Below, piece after piece: positions 41,360 through 52,920 of a DNA stretch of 64,000 nucleotides. The notes under the pieces were generated by a model that saw only the letters and a list, made by a program, of their open reading frames with translations, was not told the DNA's origin and ran no database searches. The position numbers and the translations under genes were made by a program. Numbering within the stretch: position 1 is the first letter of the stretch; each line of letters begins with the position of its first letter. Source of the DNA: Setaria digitata (taxonomy: Eukaryota; Nematoda; Chromadorea; Rhabditida; Setariidae); contig RCAB01000014.1 of assembly GCA_003640385.1 (NCBI GenBank), positions 1-64,000 of the forward strand, read 5' to 3'.

Positions 41360-43286
41360 ATGCTTATATTTGTTGCCTTTTTAACTTATATCCTAAATGC
41401 TACCTTCGGGAAACGTTGTCCACCCATATTCGGTCAATTTGAATGTCCTTTAAATTATACTTGCACAATTGATGACTGCTACTCAACGAATAATGCAGTA
41501 GCACCAAATGATTGCAAGCAAGTGAAATGCAGCACTAACTCCAGGTGCTATAAGGTAATTTATTCTATCTCTACATGATAAGCAATTAGTTAAAATTAGG
41601 AGATATTTCAAAGGCAAATTTCATTCATCAACTTTTCCATTACTATACTACATCGTCATGTCTGTGTTGTACTTCAAATGATAGGGCCGATGCTATCCAA
41701 CACCCGGCCTACCTTGCAATCGAAATATTGAACTGTCTGAGAATCAATTCAAATCCATAACTTCCAACTGTGGCCTGAATGGGAAGTGTGTCAATGGTCG
41801 ATGCGTTGAAGACAGTTAAGTGTTGTATTTCACCTCTTATAGGCAGTAAAAGTTTTCATGAACAAAATCTCAGATGTGCCCAATTTCTTATTTTCTCAAA
41901 TGTGATAACACTGATAACAACTACTTTTTTAAACTTCCTTTTTCAAACTAAATGACAAGTAAAATTTCTTTTTCAAATGACGTTAACTTAGATGACGCGA
42001 AATCCTGGACCTAAAGCAGATAACTAACTTTGGATTCAGATTTCGACTGCTTCAGAATAGTGTGTGCTTCATTTCAGGATGTCTTGGAGTGAGATGTACA
42101 GAGAATGAAATATGTCGAGATGGAAGATGTCTAGTTGTGACCAATAACTTCTGCATTACTCATTTTGACTGTGGCCCGATATTCAAATGTCGTCTGAATA
42201 AGTGTGTACCACTGAGGAAGCCAGTCCCGTGCAACTGTGATCCTAGTGAGGTGTGCCAGTACGGACAGTGTATCCAGGAGCCAAGTAAGCTCTTGTCTGA
42301 GTTGTAATGTAAAGTGAAAGTCGAAGCCCAGAAATTTGCTTAGGCCGAATTAAAAATTAACTTTTGGAGGCAGTGACAATAGTTTGGTAGGAAAAGAGTA
42401 AACAAGAAAGCATTTATCATAAGCTAATTTAATTGAAAATGGAAAAGGTGAAGTTGCAAAGAGATAAAAGGTATCTCCAAATTCCACTTTCCGGTTCCGG
42501 AAAGCGATTTAATTTTCAGGCTGTTCGCATGTAAGCTGTGCTAAAGGTTCATTCTGTCTAAAGGGTGTTTGTCAGACAGCTGTTGGTCGAGATTGTACAA
42601 CAACGGCGTGCGAAGGAGGTACTTCTTCAATCACATCGAAATATATTCAAAACTCAACCGCAGTTCAAAGCTAACAGATGACTGATCTGATTAACGTGTA
42701 AGCTAGCAAGAGTTTGTCTCAGAAAGCTAGAACATCGAAGGGAGTTGGGATAGCTTAACTCTCGAAAGTTACTCCAAAAGACAAATAGCACAGGTATCAT
42801 AGCCATGTTCCAGGTGTGCTCTCTTCACACAAACTTACCACCCAGTATTTTGTTGTTTCAGGTACAATTTGCGTAGAAGGAAAGTGTATTTTAGATCCTT
42901 GCACTAACCGTTGTCCATCAGACCATACTTGTCGAGAAGGTCAGTGCAGGCATCTTCAGGGATTACAGTGTTACACTGAATGTCCTACACCTTACGCATG
43001 CATCGATGGATTCTGCACAAGAAATGGTACTTAAGCTAAGAAGATATTGAAAAGATGCTAATATAAATAATGGGAAAAGGCGTAATGTTTATTTTTCATA
43101 AATGATACGGAGGAAACCGTAATATCTATGTTTTCAGAATGCAGCGGGAAAAGTTGCAAAGCTGGCGAAGTATGCCAAAATGGTTTATGCATTAAGATAG
43201 AAGGAAGACTGTGCAGTTTAGCAATACGTGATTGTGCCGAACAATTTGAATGTATCGATGGTATTTGTCGTGACCTTTTTAGCTAA
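41360..43286 (+). CDS. Secreted cysteine-rich protein with EB-like modules
   Basis: Six exons, 41360-41554, 41685-41814, 42078-42284, 42520-42618, 42862-43026, 43138-43286, join in phase to 314 residues. A signal peptide (MLIFVAFLTYILNATFG) is followed by about ten short cysteine modules of the pattern C-x3-C-x5/6-C-x3/4-G-x-C. Examples are CTENEICRDGRC, CDPSEVCQYGQC, CAKGSFCLKGVC, CPSDHTCREGQC and CKAGEVCQNGLC. This spacing is like the nematode EB module found in extracellular proteins, some with Kunitz domains. No Kunitz domain, membrane segment or GPI tail is visible, so it is probably secreted. Every intron after the second exon is phase 1 and lies at a module boundary. The molecular role is unknown. 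Confidence 0.85.
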
Positions 43287-43545
43287 TGATTGATTCAGTT
43301 GATCGAAATTTTACTCAATTCATTTCACTTCACTTCACAGCGATAAAATTATGATAGTCCTAGTATAGCAAACGCATATTTAAACTTGAATTAAAATCTA
43401 CCCTTTAAAATTTAAACTTTATACAGCTGTTGCTTAGTGACGCATTATTGTAGAAAATGTTTTCTACTACTGCCGAGTAATCGGTACTTACTGGAGAACC
43501 TGAGGATCAGTTTAAAGTTTCTGTTAGCTCTTCTCGCATGAGGCG

Positions 43546-46500
43546 TTACATTTCTTGGAAATGACACGACCGTGAGGTCCATTTATAAACGATTCCCAGA
43601 AAAAACAACACTGATGGCCATTTTAACGATTTCGTTGTAAATGAACATGCATTGGTAGTCACCTTGACACGATTGATCTGTGATATTTCTGAAACAAATA
43701 GACAATTTAAATTTTACAATAAGTAAATTTGAATTTCTCCCAATGAATGTGATGTGTAATACTACATGTGATCACCTTCAAATGGACTTGATTAGATTTG
43801 ATGCCTTAATTTTAATACTAATTCTAAGCAATTTCAGTTTTAGTCCGATACTTTTTCAACTGCAGTTAATCCAAACCTGTTGCATCTTAAACAAGTCTAA
43901 TTTCAAAAATCAACACCATACTTCCTAAACTTTTTGTCATCACTAATATGGTTTAATTTATTCTCTACCCTCCCTACTTCTAACTTGCAAAGCCAAATGA
44001 ACTTGGGTCTATTTTCGATGAGTTTAATGATATAGTTTAGTCAGAGACTTACGTTCTGTGATGAACTGGTAATGGGCATAGAATCCGGTAGCATCAAAGA
44101 TATCATTAGAGCGAAATAACATCCGAAAATAATTCGATTCACTAATGATTGAGTCCCTTGGACAAACTTGACCACAGTAACGACGATTAGTACGGTCATG
44201 GGTCTGGTAATTACTGAACAATACGTAATCGCTGTGTGTACTGTCATCACAACTGAAGAATGTACGGTACTCGTGGTTACTGTTATTTTCATGAAAGAAT
44301 CGAAGCTAGTCAAAAATAGATGCTTACGTGGCTAAGCCTTCAACGTCAAAATATTCAAAATGTATGATAACAATTTGCTTCTCAGTTCCATGAAATATGT
44401 AATGGCAGTCTATGTTGCGAGGATAATATCCTGGATGGTTGGGCGAGAAAATGTCGCCAGAGCTGCGACGAGAAGAATTAAATTCATAATGACATGCTGA
44501 AATGGAACAATTAGTGCACTTCAACAGCATTGTTCTTCCTGCATAATTAATCACATGATTTCAAGTAAGAAATTATTCGGATCGTCAGAACCTGCTGCAA
44601 CTTCACAATAACTTCTAAAAAATGATGCCCCATTCATCGAATCAATTTACTAACTTCTAGAACGTTCCAAAACATTTATTGTTTTTTTTTTTTTTAGCGT
44701 TAAATACCTTAACAGATAGCGCATGGAATATCTTGATAAAATATACTGAAATTTGGGCAAGAACGAAAACTTCGTTGTAAATTTGACATGACTGAAATAT
44801 TGAACAAAAAATTCAGTGGTAAGAAGAAAACTCACTTAAATCATTCCTCGTTTCAGCATTCATTTCTGATAATCCTAGATCAGATCGAAAATGATATTTA
44901 AGTACAAATCCGAATTTTTCGGAATTAGCCACCATTCGTCTTATTGCCCTGGTGGAACGAATCACGTAATCCAAAGTCAGTAAGTTTTTGGTAGACATTA
45001 ATCGAGGCGGTGTATTAGCACCACAGAAGTCTTCGATTCGAGACATGCGAGTACCAATCAACACATGAGCTGATAAATGATCCATTTCATCGCATCTTCA
45101 AGCTAACTCTCAATGAGCTGGATGTAATTTTAATTATTCAAATAATTTTATGAATGTCTGTTAGTCTAGCACCAACAAGCTTGAAGATAGAAGTGGCTTA
45201 CCTATTTGTAACATTATTAAAATGAGGCATCCGTGCATACAAATTGAAATGCAGGAAAGTTATTTGAACTCTTTCCGTGCCACTACCCAAAAATACAAAT
45301 TGACATTTAAATGGTTCATCGCTATCCACATACTGTGTCGAATTGAGTATACCTGAGGTACTCGAGAAATGCGAATCACTTTCAACTACTGAGGGTGAGG
45401 TAATTCGCACCGGACATTGTTCCCCTGAAATTTTAATCAACAGTTTATTGCCAATGAATTGAGAATGATGAACATTAAGTGAATGTGATTGATTTTCACA
45501 AAAATACACATACCCATTGAATTAACTAAAGAGCTTTGGGATGAGAAGATGAATGGAAAACTGAAAAGGAATGATAAAGTTGTCATCACTCTCGATGCTT
45601 GAAGAAGAAAACTCTCGTAGTGTGCAAGAAGAGTAGTAATCGATGGCATTCTGATGGACACAAGGAGGAGCTGCTGTAACGGAAGCCACTCACTTGAAGC
45701 AACTTTATCACCGTGGACATCGATGACAGCTGAGGAAGAAGACACTGATGTGTTAGCATCATTAGCCAACTGATTGTTGCCTTCAAAATCGTGTGGCTTC
45801 TGTTCAGGCACATACTTAAACGATATATGAAAACCACGCGCCTGGAAAAAGTTATTTCAGCTATAACTCTTTCGCAAATATCTTCTTTGCAGTGGCTTTT
45901 TTCATTATTTTTTCTTTTAATTTAACAAGCTCTAATAGAGAACTTTAATGAAAATATGCTAGGGCAGTTTTTGATAAGCTTAATTTGTTTAGATCTTCAA
46001 TGTTCTATCCAATAAATAAAGAGTGGTTTTGAATGAGAGCGAAAATGAATTTCATTCGGATAGCAAGCTAAATTCAATAATTCGATGTAACAAAGCTTTG
46101 GGAATAGTCTTTAGAAAAGCTTTATTTTTTTTTTCAAGTGGAAAAAAAAATATTTTTTTGTTTTTAACCGCTTCGAAATATTCCATCTTTTGATATTCAT
46201 AACCAAAATGTACTTCATCTTTCACTGCTTTTATCATCACGTATTAGAAGACTATCCACTGTTCTTCGATTATCTACACGTCTTTTTTAATGATTCTAGA
46301 CGTTGCAATAAATCACAATATTATTTTATCAAGTGTGTAATTACTGTTTTGTAATCACTTGTTCGAGCACCGAGTGACTTAATTGGTTGTTAATCCGAGA
46401 ATTGAGAATAGGAAAGCGATTAGATTAATTAATAGGTAATGACCATTCAGAACCTACTAAATTACCACTCCCTCATGTTCATTTCTGGCTTCTGGAAATC

Positions 46501-48938
46501 AGTTTTCAGCATGTTAAATGAACTATGCCTTATTTTCCTTTCTCCATCATGTTTTCTTAAATCAGATGCACTTTTAATCGCCACATGCTTTCTTCACTAT
46601 GAAATTCTTGGCATGATTGTTCTTATCAGTTCCTATTATCATCCTTTATATCATCCACTCCACCCATTCTAATCCAACCTTTCCCACTACCGTATATTAT
46701 ATTTTCATCAGAAAACTTTGATATTTTAGAAACTGCCATCTATTTTTCATTCTTATCATAATCACTGATCGTTTTAATCGATTTTAATTTGAATAAGAAG
46801 GAAAAAAAAAAAAATGATTCATCACAGTCACTTTGGTCCTATCCTATGTCAATTTTAGATTTTTTTTTTGCAAATAAAAAATTCCAAGGAGACAAAATAA
46901 CCACTCTAACATTAGCAAGGAAATATCTCTCAATTTTGCAGAAATTTGCATAATCTGATAAACAAACTTGAATTTTTTTGTGATCAAAGAAGAATTAACA
47001 AAAATTTCAATTTCACAAGCTTTTTCCCTGAAACTTTCATCCCTGTTGGAGCTTGAAAATTTCTCAAGAAATTTTTTTAGTGGAGTGAAACTTCCGCAAA
47101 ATTAAAAGCTTGTTTAATAGAAGTTAAAAGAGAAAAGCAAGAAAAAACTTGGCTTGAAACAAACATTTTCCACACTTTGATGCATTTCATAAAATTTGAT
47201 CTTTCAAAAGAAAGTGATTAAACCTTATACCTGTAGTAGAAAAGAAAAGAAAAGAAAAAGTAAATAAAAAAAAATAAATTACTTGTTTCATTCCAATTAA
47301 GCTTCAATGATCCATTAATTAACTAACGTGAAATGATTAGTTTCTACCTTAGCAGCTAATTCTTATAGATTCAGATCCAGAGTACTGATAAGTTATTGTC
47401 TAAACAAGTGAGTGTGAACTGTAGCAAATTTACCTTCACTATATCGTTGTTACCACCAACAAATTCGATGACATACCCCCGAGATGTTTGGATTCGGTAT
47501 GGTGGCATCGAATCATAGCACAACTTCTCGAGGTGTGCCTTAATGTTTCCAATCTCAATCTTCTCGAACAATTTGTTTTTACTTACATTCACATAAAAAA
47601 TGATTAGCCTGTATAATAATAAACTCGTGATAATACTTTCTCAAGAAAACAAAAGCTTATCTTGCGCAGATTTTAATTATCAGTCAAGTGAAACGCTTAT
47701 TTATCAAAAAAGACGGACGTAATGTGAAAAAACAAGAATAAAGAAAGTTGACTTTATTGAAAATTAGTGCAACATGGTTAAAATTTCATGAAGTGAATGA
47801 TAAGATAACGTTCCTTACCTTCGGATGCATTTGATAGATATTAATAAAATCTTCATGGCAAGCATAACGTCTCAGACTGAGATATTCTAAGGAGATCTCC
47901 AAGGTGAATCCTCTATGAGGCTCCAGTTGGTATGTACAGTTGGAGCTCGTAGGATAGAAATACGGGTAATTTGGTGAGAATATATTGCCAACTAAAGTAT
48001 TAACACGAAAATGACATGGCTGTATCTCAATGGCATTTGATAGAAATCGTCCTGGAAAGCAATCAACTAGCAAATTAACTTTTTAGAGTTAATAACTGTT
48101 TCAAAACAATTTTCTTAATTAATCCATTTTCTCTAATTATCAAAATTTAATAATAAAAAGAACGGAAAATGATGGTGTACCAGTGGTAGTTACCTTTGGG
48201 AATAAAGCTATAAGTACCGTGGAAACCTTTGGAGGTACCAGATAACTGCACATGAAATATTAGATACCTCGTGTAAGAGAAGAATGTCTGTCCAAATCCA
48301 ATCTTAAAATGCGTAATTATGAGATACCGCATTGAAGCGATGAAAGATACAATGATGAGTGCCGCATCGAAGAGGTACCGTAGAATTACCTCTGTGGCGC
48401 AGAATTCAGCGTTACGAATGGTCTTTTCGTCGATCTGTCCATCCGAGATTCCATCAAACAACCTTAAATAGTCGTTACATCTAAAAGTTGTCGTGTAAAA
48501 GTGAACTTCTGCTTCAATCACTTACCGATCAGTTCGCGGTGAAAGGTGGAAGTAATCAAAGGTTACTTCAACGATATGTCCATCGGGAGCTATAAATTTA
48601 TACAGTAAGCACAAGAATGGATGCTGCAAAAGTGCTGATGATGGATACGATAGAGGTAGCAATGATGACGACAATAGTGATAGCGGTGAATGTGGAAAAT
48701 TTGGTGACTGGAAGATACCGGTGGAATTAAAATGTACACAACGACAGCTGGCCAATGAAGCGCTTGTTAGTCGTAGTAAGAGTGATAAATAAAAATATGT
48801 TATCAGAAAAGGGATGCGACAGAATGCAATTCTGCTAGGCAACAAAGTGCAGGTGAAACGGATGTTGGCGAAACAGTGAGCAGTAGCGATACGGCTACCG
48901 TAGATTTGTATGATCCGGTAGATTTCATTCAATTCCAT
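43546..48938 (-). CDS. Four-CUB-domain membrane protein, SOL-1-like
   Basis: Exons, read high to low: 48526-48938, 48390-48480, 48194-48302, 47819-48051, 47434-47562 (5' edge uncertain), 45694-45841, 45424-45202, 45095-44836, 44496-44328, 44279-44053, 43688-43546, about 714 residues. A hydrophobic N-terminal segment ([16 protein letters not shown]) precedes four CUB domains. CUB1 has [14 protein letters not shown] and [13 protein letters not shown]2 has [13 protein letters not shown] and [17 protein letters not shown]3 is divergent. CUB4 has [13 protein letters not shown] and RRYCGQVCP. The last exon joins in phase and carries a short hydrophobic stretch ([12 protein letters not shown]), perhaps the membrane anchor. 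Four CUBs plus a C-terminal membrane segment is the layout of nematode SOL-1, the auxiliary subunit of GLR-1 AMPA-type receptors. CUB1 has an unusual Ser/Leu-rich insert between FPH and YPSS. The SOL-1 assignment rests on architecture and is not proven. Confidence 0.72.
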
Positions 48939-51012
48939 TTCCGGGATCTAAACTTGTGTGCCGAATAGTAACTGCAAAGTAAAATTGAAAGATGGTAGGA
49001 TGTGCAGAGAGAGGAGAAGCATCAAGAATACACCTCTAACCTTGTTTGCTGACGTTGAATTTGTTACTAGCGTGATCTCAGTTTTTCCAGGCTTTCTATT
49101 CACAATACCTTCACATTAACTCACTACTCAATAAGCAGACAACTATGTGCAATAAATGCATAGAGTTGAAGACGAAATGTCTGAAGGTCCAGAACTGCTC
49201 TCCGCTACGACAGCCTTCTGAAGCAGTGCGTGTATGTTTCCATCTGGACGCGCGTATGATTGCATCCGTTCCTTGATGCATAGCCAGACTATGTGTGTTG
49301 GGGACAGAGTTCGGTGGTAGGCTAGCAAGGCCTCGGAATAGAAGCCTTTGTCTTCTTCTTTGCTAAGGGAGCATTTTTGCCAAGTGCGGTTTTAATTGCT
49401 TAATTAGGTTTGTATGATGTAGTCTGTTGGGACTTCAAAATTTGGTAGTAGTATAAAGCAAAGTATAATTTATGCCTAAAATCGTACCTCAGTAGCTTCT
49501 TACTATTACTTGAAAAGTAGGATTAGCTACTTGAAGAAAGGTAAGTTGCAATTGTAAGTCAAAAGATATGACTCTTGAGTCTAAAGAACATTCTGCCTCA
49601 ACATTCACATATATCAGTATCAACAATTTGGTTGTTATCAGATCAGATTGTTCAGTATTTTTGATAATGTTGAATATAATCGGCGTTTAATTCTTCTGCC
49701 TGGATGATTCCTTTTCATTCTTCCACCGTGCAATTAATTAATTAGTGATGGGGAGTAGAAAACCAGACCGAATTAATTGGAAGCCAGCTGTCGTTTATTA
49801 TAAAGTAGGTAGTCAAATAGTTTGTTAATTGATTTGTAAATAGTACGCGTATTCGAATTGTTTTCCGTACTAATTTTTCAAAAATCCAACTTAAATCTGG
49901 TGGAAGGAAAGACTTCAGAAGATGAGTGTGATGGATTAGAATGAAAGACTGGAAAGATTGACAACTTTGACATTAACCATTCCCGGAAGGCCAATGATAG
50001 TGCTAAATTACAGCTTATCACTGCACCTTCCTTATCATTAGCAGCTGTTACAAATACTAAATGCCCAAACAGTCATCGTTCTCTTATTTCCTAGAAAAGA
50101 ATATCATGTAGCAAAAATTGATTATTCTTATTTGCATCCATAATGGGTAAGTAGTAGCACTTACATTCTTTGAGAACCCCTTCAAAGTCACTGAAAGTCC
50201 TAAGAGACGCACTCTGTCAATGAACGAACCAATAATTTCCTCTCCTCTCTTCTAAATTCACAATTAAAAGAAAGAGAAAACACTCAGTTCATCACAATTC
50301 CTTCACTCCTTTTTATCTTACTAATAAAGTTTAGTGACAGTGAAGCCGATGCCAACAGTTATTCTTTCAATTCACCTGGCAGTTTTCATTAATTATGAAT
50401 ATTGAATATTAACTCTCATGAGTTGTGAAGCATTTATAATTTTGTAGGACATTTCTATTTCGTATAGTTTTTTTTTCGATATAATATACTTTCGGTTTGG
50501 ATCTATAAAGTTTTCCGTTGGAAAACAATTCCAGTAGCTCAGTCTAGCTAGCAATAGAGCAAGAAGTTTGCATGATATGATAGTGAGATCGTGCTTCGCC
50601 TGGATTATATCATAATATTAACATAATACAGTGGAAGGAGACATCTGACGACTGATTACGTAAACTGTATTTATGGAATCTTGAATGTGAATTGTAGAGT
50701 TCGATTTCTGCTCTCTAACCTCCAGGAGTAGAAAAAAAGTAAAAGGAAGAATGGATTGAAAATGAGGCGCTTTAAAGTTGGCTAGCTAGTCCAGAACATT
50801 TCTGAACGCATTTCATAGCATCATGCTCACCTGTACAAGTATGAATGTATGAATCTGTGTGTATGTATGCTATACACAGGTGTACTGCTATGGCTATGGC
50901 TATATAAGTGAAGTGTAATTAAACAGGTGTGCAGAATACCTGAAAGGATGCAGAGGAGAGATGGTGGGCAGAAATGACTAAGGTAGACAGAAAAGGCAGG
51001 CTAACTTGCTTA

Positions 51013-51152
51013 GGCCTTCTTCTCACTTCCAGCGATAGCAGCAATAGCAGCAGCATGACGCCTCTCCTTCACATGACGTGATGCTACAGCGTTAGGTGGA
51101 AATATGGCCATTGATCTTCGTATGATATCTTCATCTTTCACGATTACTGAAA
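51013..51152 (-). CDS. Isolated exon of unknown gene, 3' terminal
   Basis: After a good acceptor (CACATTTCAG, minus strand), a phase-1 frame reads IVKDEDIIRRSMAIFPP, then NAVASRHVKERRH, an Ala/Ile stretch and SEKKA-stop. The mixed composition, Ala-rich basic end and clean acceptor look like a real last exon. I recognise no family. Upstream exons on the minus strand are unresolved, though a frame at about 51527-51620 (VHEQAALHHQQHLWILSTRII) could be one. Confidence 0.3.
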
Positions 51153-51399
51153 TGTGTGGAGACTGTTTTGTCTTTAGAAAGCTTGATTTCATTTATGTGT
51201 TTTTTTTCGCTGAGAAGTCTAGATTTTGGAGAGATTTAATACTGTGTGAAGGATAGATATGACCTTTTTTCAACTTGACCTTCAAGGACTTCTTGCTAGA
51301 ATTTACCGAAGTTCTTCAAAAGAATCGTTGAACATTCACCCCTGAGATCGATGATCATCAACAACTGACAAGTCCTTGTCATCATCACGTGCCATACAC

Positions 51400-51712
51400 C
51401 TTTACAGCATCTTCTCGATACACTTCAAATTGTTCCGCTTTTTCAGGGTTCTTTTCTAAAGTTTCATTTCTCGTTAGAGTAGGAGAAGGGAGAAAGAGGG
51501 GGAGAAGCGGGGGAAGTGGCCTAGGTGCTGCCATCGATAGCTACGATGATTCTAGTCGACAGAATCCACAAATGTTGCTGATGATGCAACGCAGCTTGCT
51601 CATGTACGGTAGAATGGTAGTCAGAAGGCACAAAGTGTAAGTCGCAAGATTCAACATGAAACTTCGGACAGTGACTTCAGTGAAACTGAAAAGCAAGGTT
51701 AGTGTGAAGAGG
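51400..51712 (+). other. Possible exon(s) of unknown gene, plus strand
   Basis: Following a TTTTTCAG acceptor at about 51446, one frame reads AAIDSYDDSSRQNPQMLLMM and continues RSLLMYGRM. A second short frame reads RKIQHETSDSDFSETEKQ and ends at a GTTAGT donor near 51709. They compete with minus-strand frames over the same bases, so at most one strand is coding. Confidence 0.15.
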
Positions 51713-52699
51713 TGAGTATGAAGATGGATGCTAGCACTGCTTATACTGGCTAAGGCTATAGTTTCAGATTCACATGAGGTATGTACGAGAATCACTGAAT
51801 ATGAAGGTCTCATCAAAGTGCTCTTCTCAGTGATAAGATGGATGGTGTCAGGGTAAAGTGATTAATTCTTGTCTTCCCGTTTATTTGCCAAAGGCTTTCC
51901 CCTTTCTTGCTAATTTATTTCACTGCCACTTTTATTTTTTCCGCTCCCCTCTCTCAAAATCGTCAACAGAAATGATATTTTAGAGCCCAGAGCCTGAATG
52001 GAGCCAGTCCACAGAATCCCCTCTAGGAGCTCGCGCCAAGATGATACTGTCAATCAGGAAATTCATAAACATCATTCTCTTCCTGTGGTGTACAATTTCA
52101 TTTCGCATCTATATTTTCATTCAATCAAATGTACAGATATTGAATGGAGAAGAGAAGAGGTGGTGCGAAGACAGAGAGGTCAAGGGATGGAGAGAATGGG
52201 GTCGGGGGACAGGTCTGGGACGGGTCGGGACTGCTCTGGGGGAGGTGCACAGTGCTGGCAGCAAGCATTCCTGCCACCCTTCCATATGAGGAAGAAGTTC
52301 CAGTGCAATCCTGTCGTCGTCGCTGTCGCTGTGTTGTCGTTTGTCGTTGTCGCCAGGAATGCCTGTCATAAGCTGTCGTAGTGAGGGATCTGGGTGTGTC
52401 GTCTCTCCGCCGGGTCCTCTTCTCTTCGCTCTCCCCGGTAGCACCTGTATCCCCCGATCCCATCCTGAGAGCCTAATCTTTCCGCTTCTGTGCTGCTAAT
52501 TAATTGCTTGCTTCTCCCAATCGCATTCCCTCCCTAGATCGGCTAAATAGCCAAGCAAATAATTCACTTGCACACATGGCAGTGTGTATCAGTCTGTGCC
52601 TTCAGGTAAAAGTCTGAGGTACCGCATCTCCTTACAACAGTCTACCCCTCAGCAGTACACTCTAAAGATCAAAGTTCACACACACCTTACTAGTTCATT

Positions 52700-52920
52700 T
52701 TACTTTTTCGTGCATTGTGCGTGCGATGTATATGCAACTCTGCATGCGATTTATCGTTCAGTGCGTGGATCAGTGCCGCATGTGCAGCGTGCGCGCATAT
52801 CTGAGTGCATGCGAGTGCAGGCGCGTGTCTCTGCATGGCACATGCGCGCGCATCGATGCAGATATGTGCGTGTGGATATGTGTGTGTGGGTGTCTGCGTG
52901 TACGTGTGGGTAGATATGCA
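52700..52920. repeat. Alternating purine-pyrimidine tract (GT/GC/AT)
   Basis: A stretch dominated by TG, CG and TA steps, including ACATGCGCGCGCAT, GCGTGCGCGCATAT and long TGTG runs. Such sequence favours Z-DNA. It is much richer in CpG than the rest of the window. Confidence 0.65.

Noticed and set aside
45842..47433. Frame at about 46157-46228 (-) reading [18 protein letters not shown]-like at first sight
   Set aside because: The CUB2 end is supplied, in correct phase, by the exon at 45694-45841 ([14 protein letters not shown]). This frame lies in the intron between, without good splice sites.
52121..52463. Overlapping 107-112-codon ORFs on both strands
   Set aside because: Open frames on both strands are expected from the local rise in G+C. 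No motif is recognised and no acceptor or donor pair links them to other exons.
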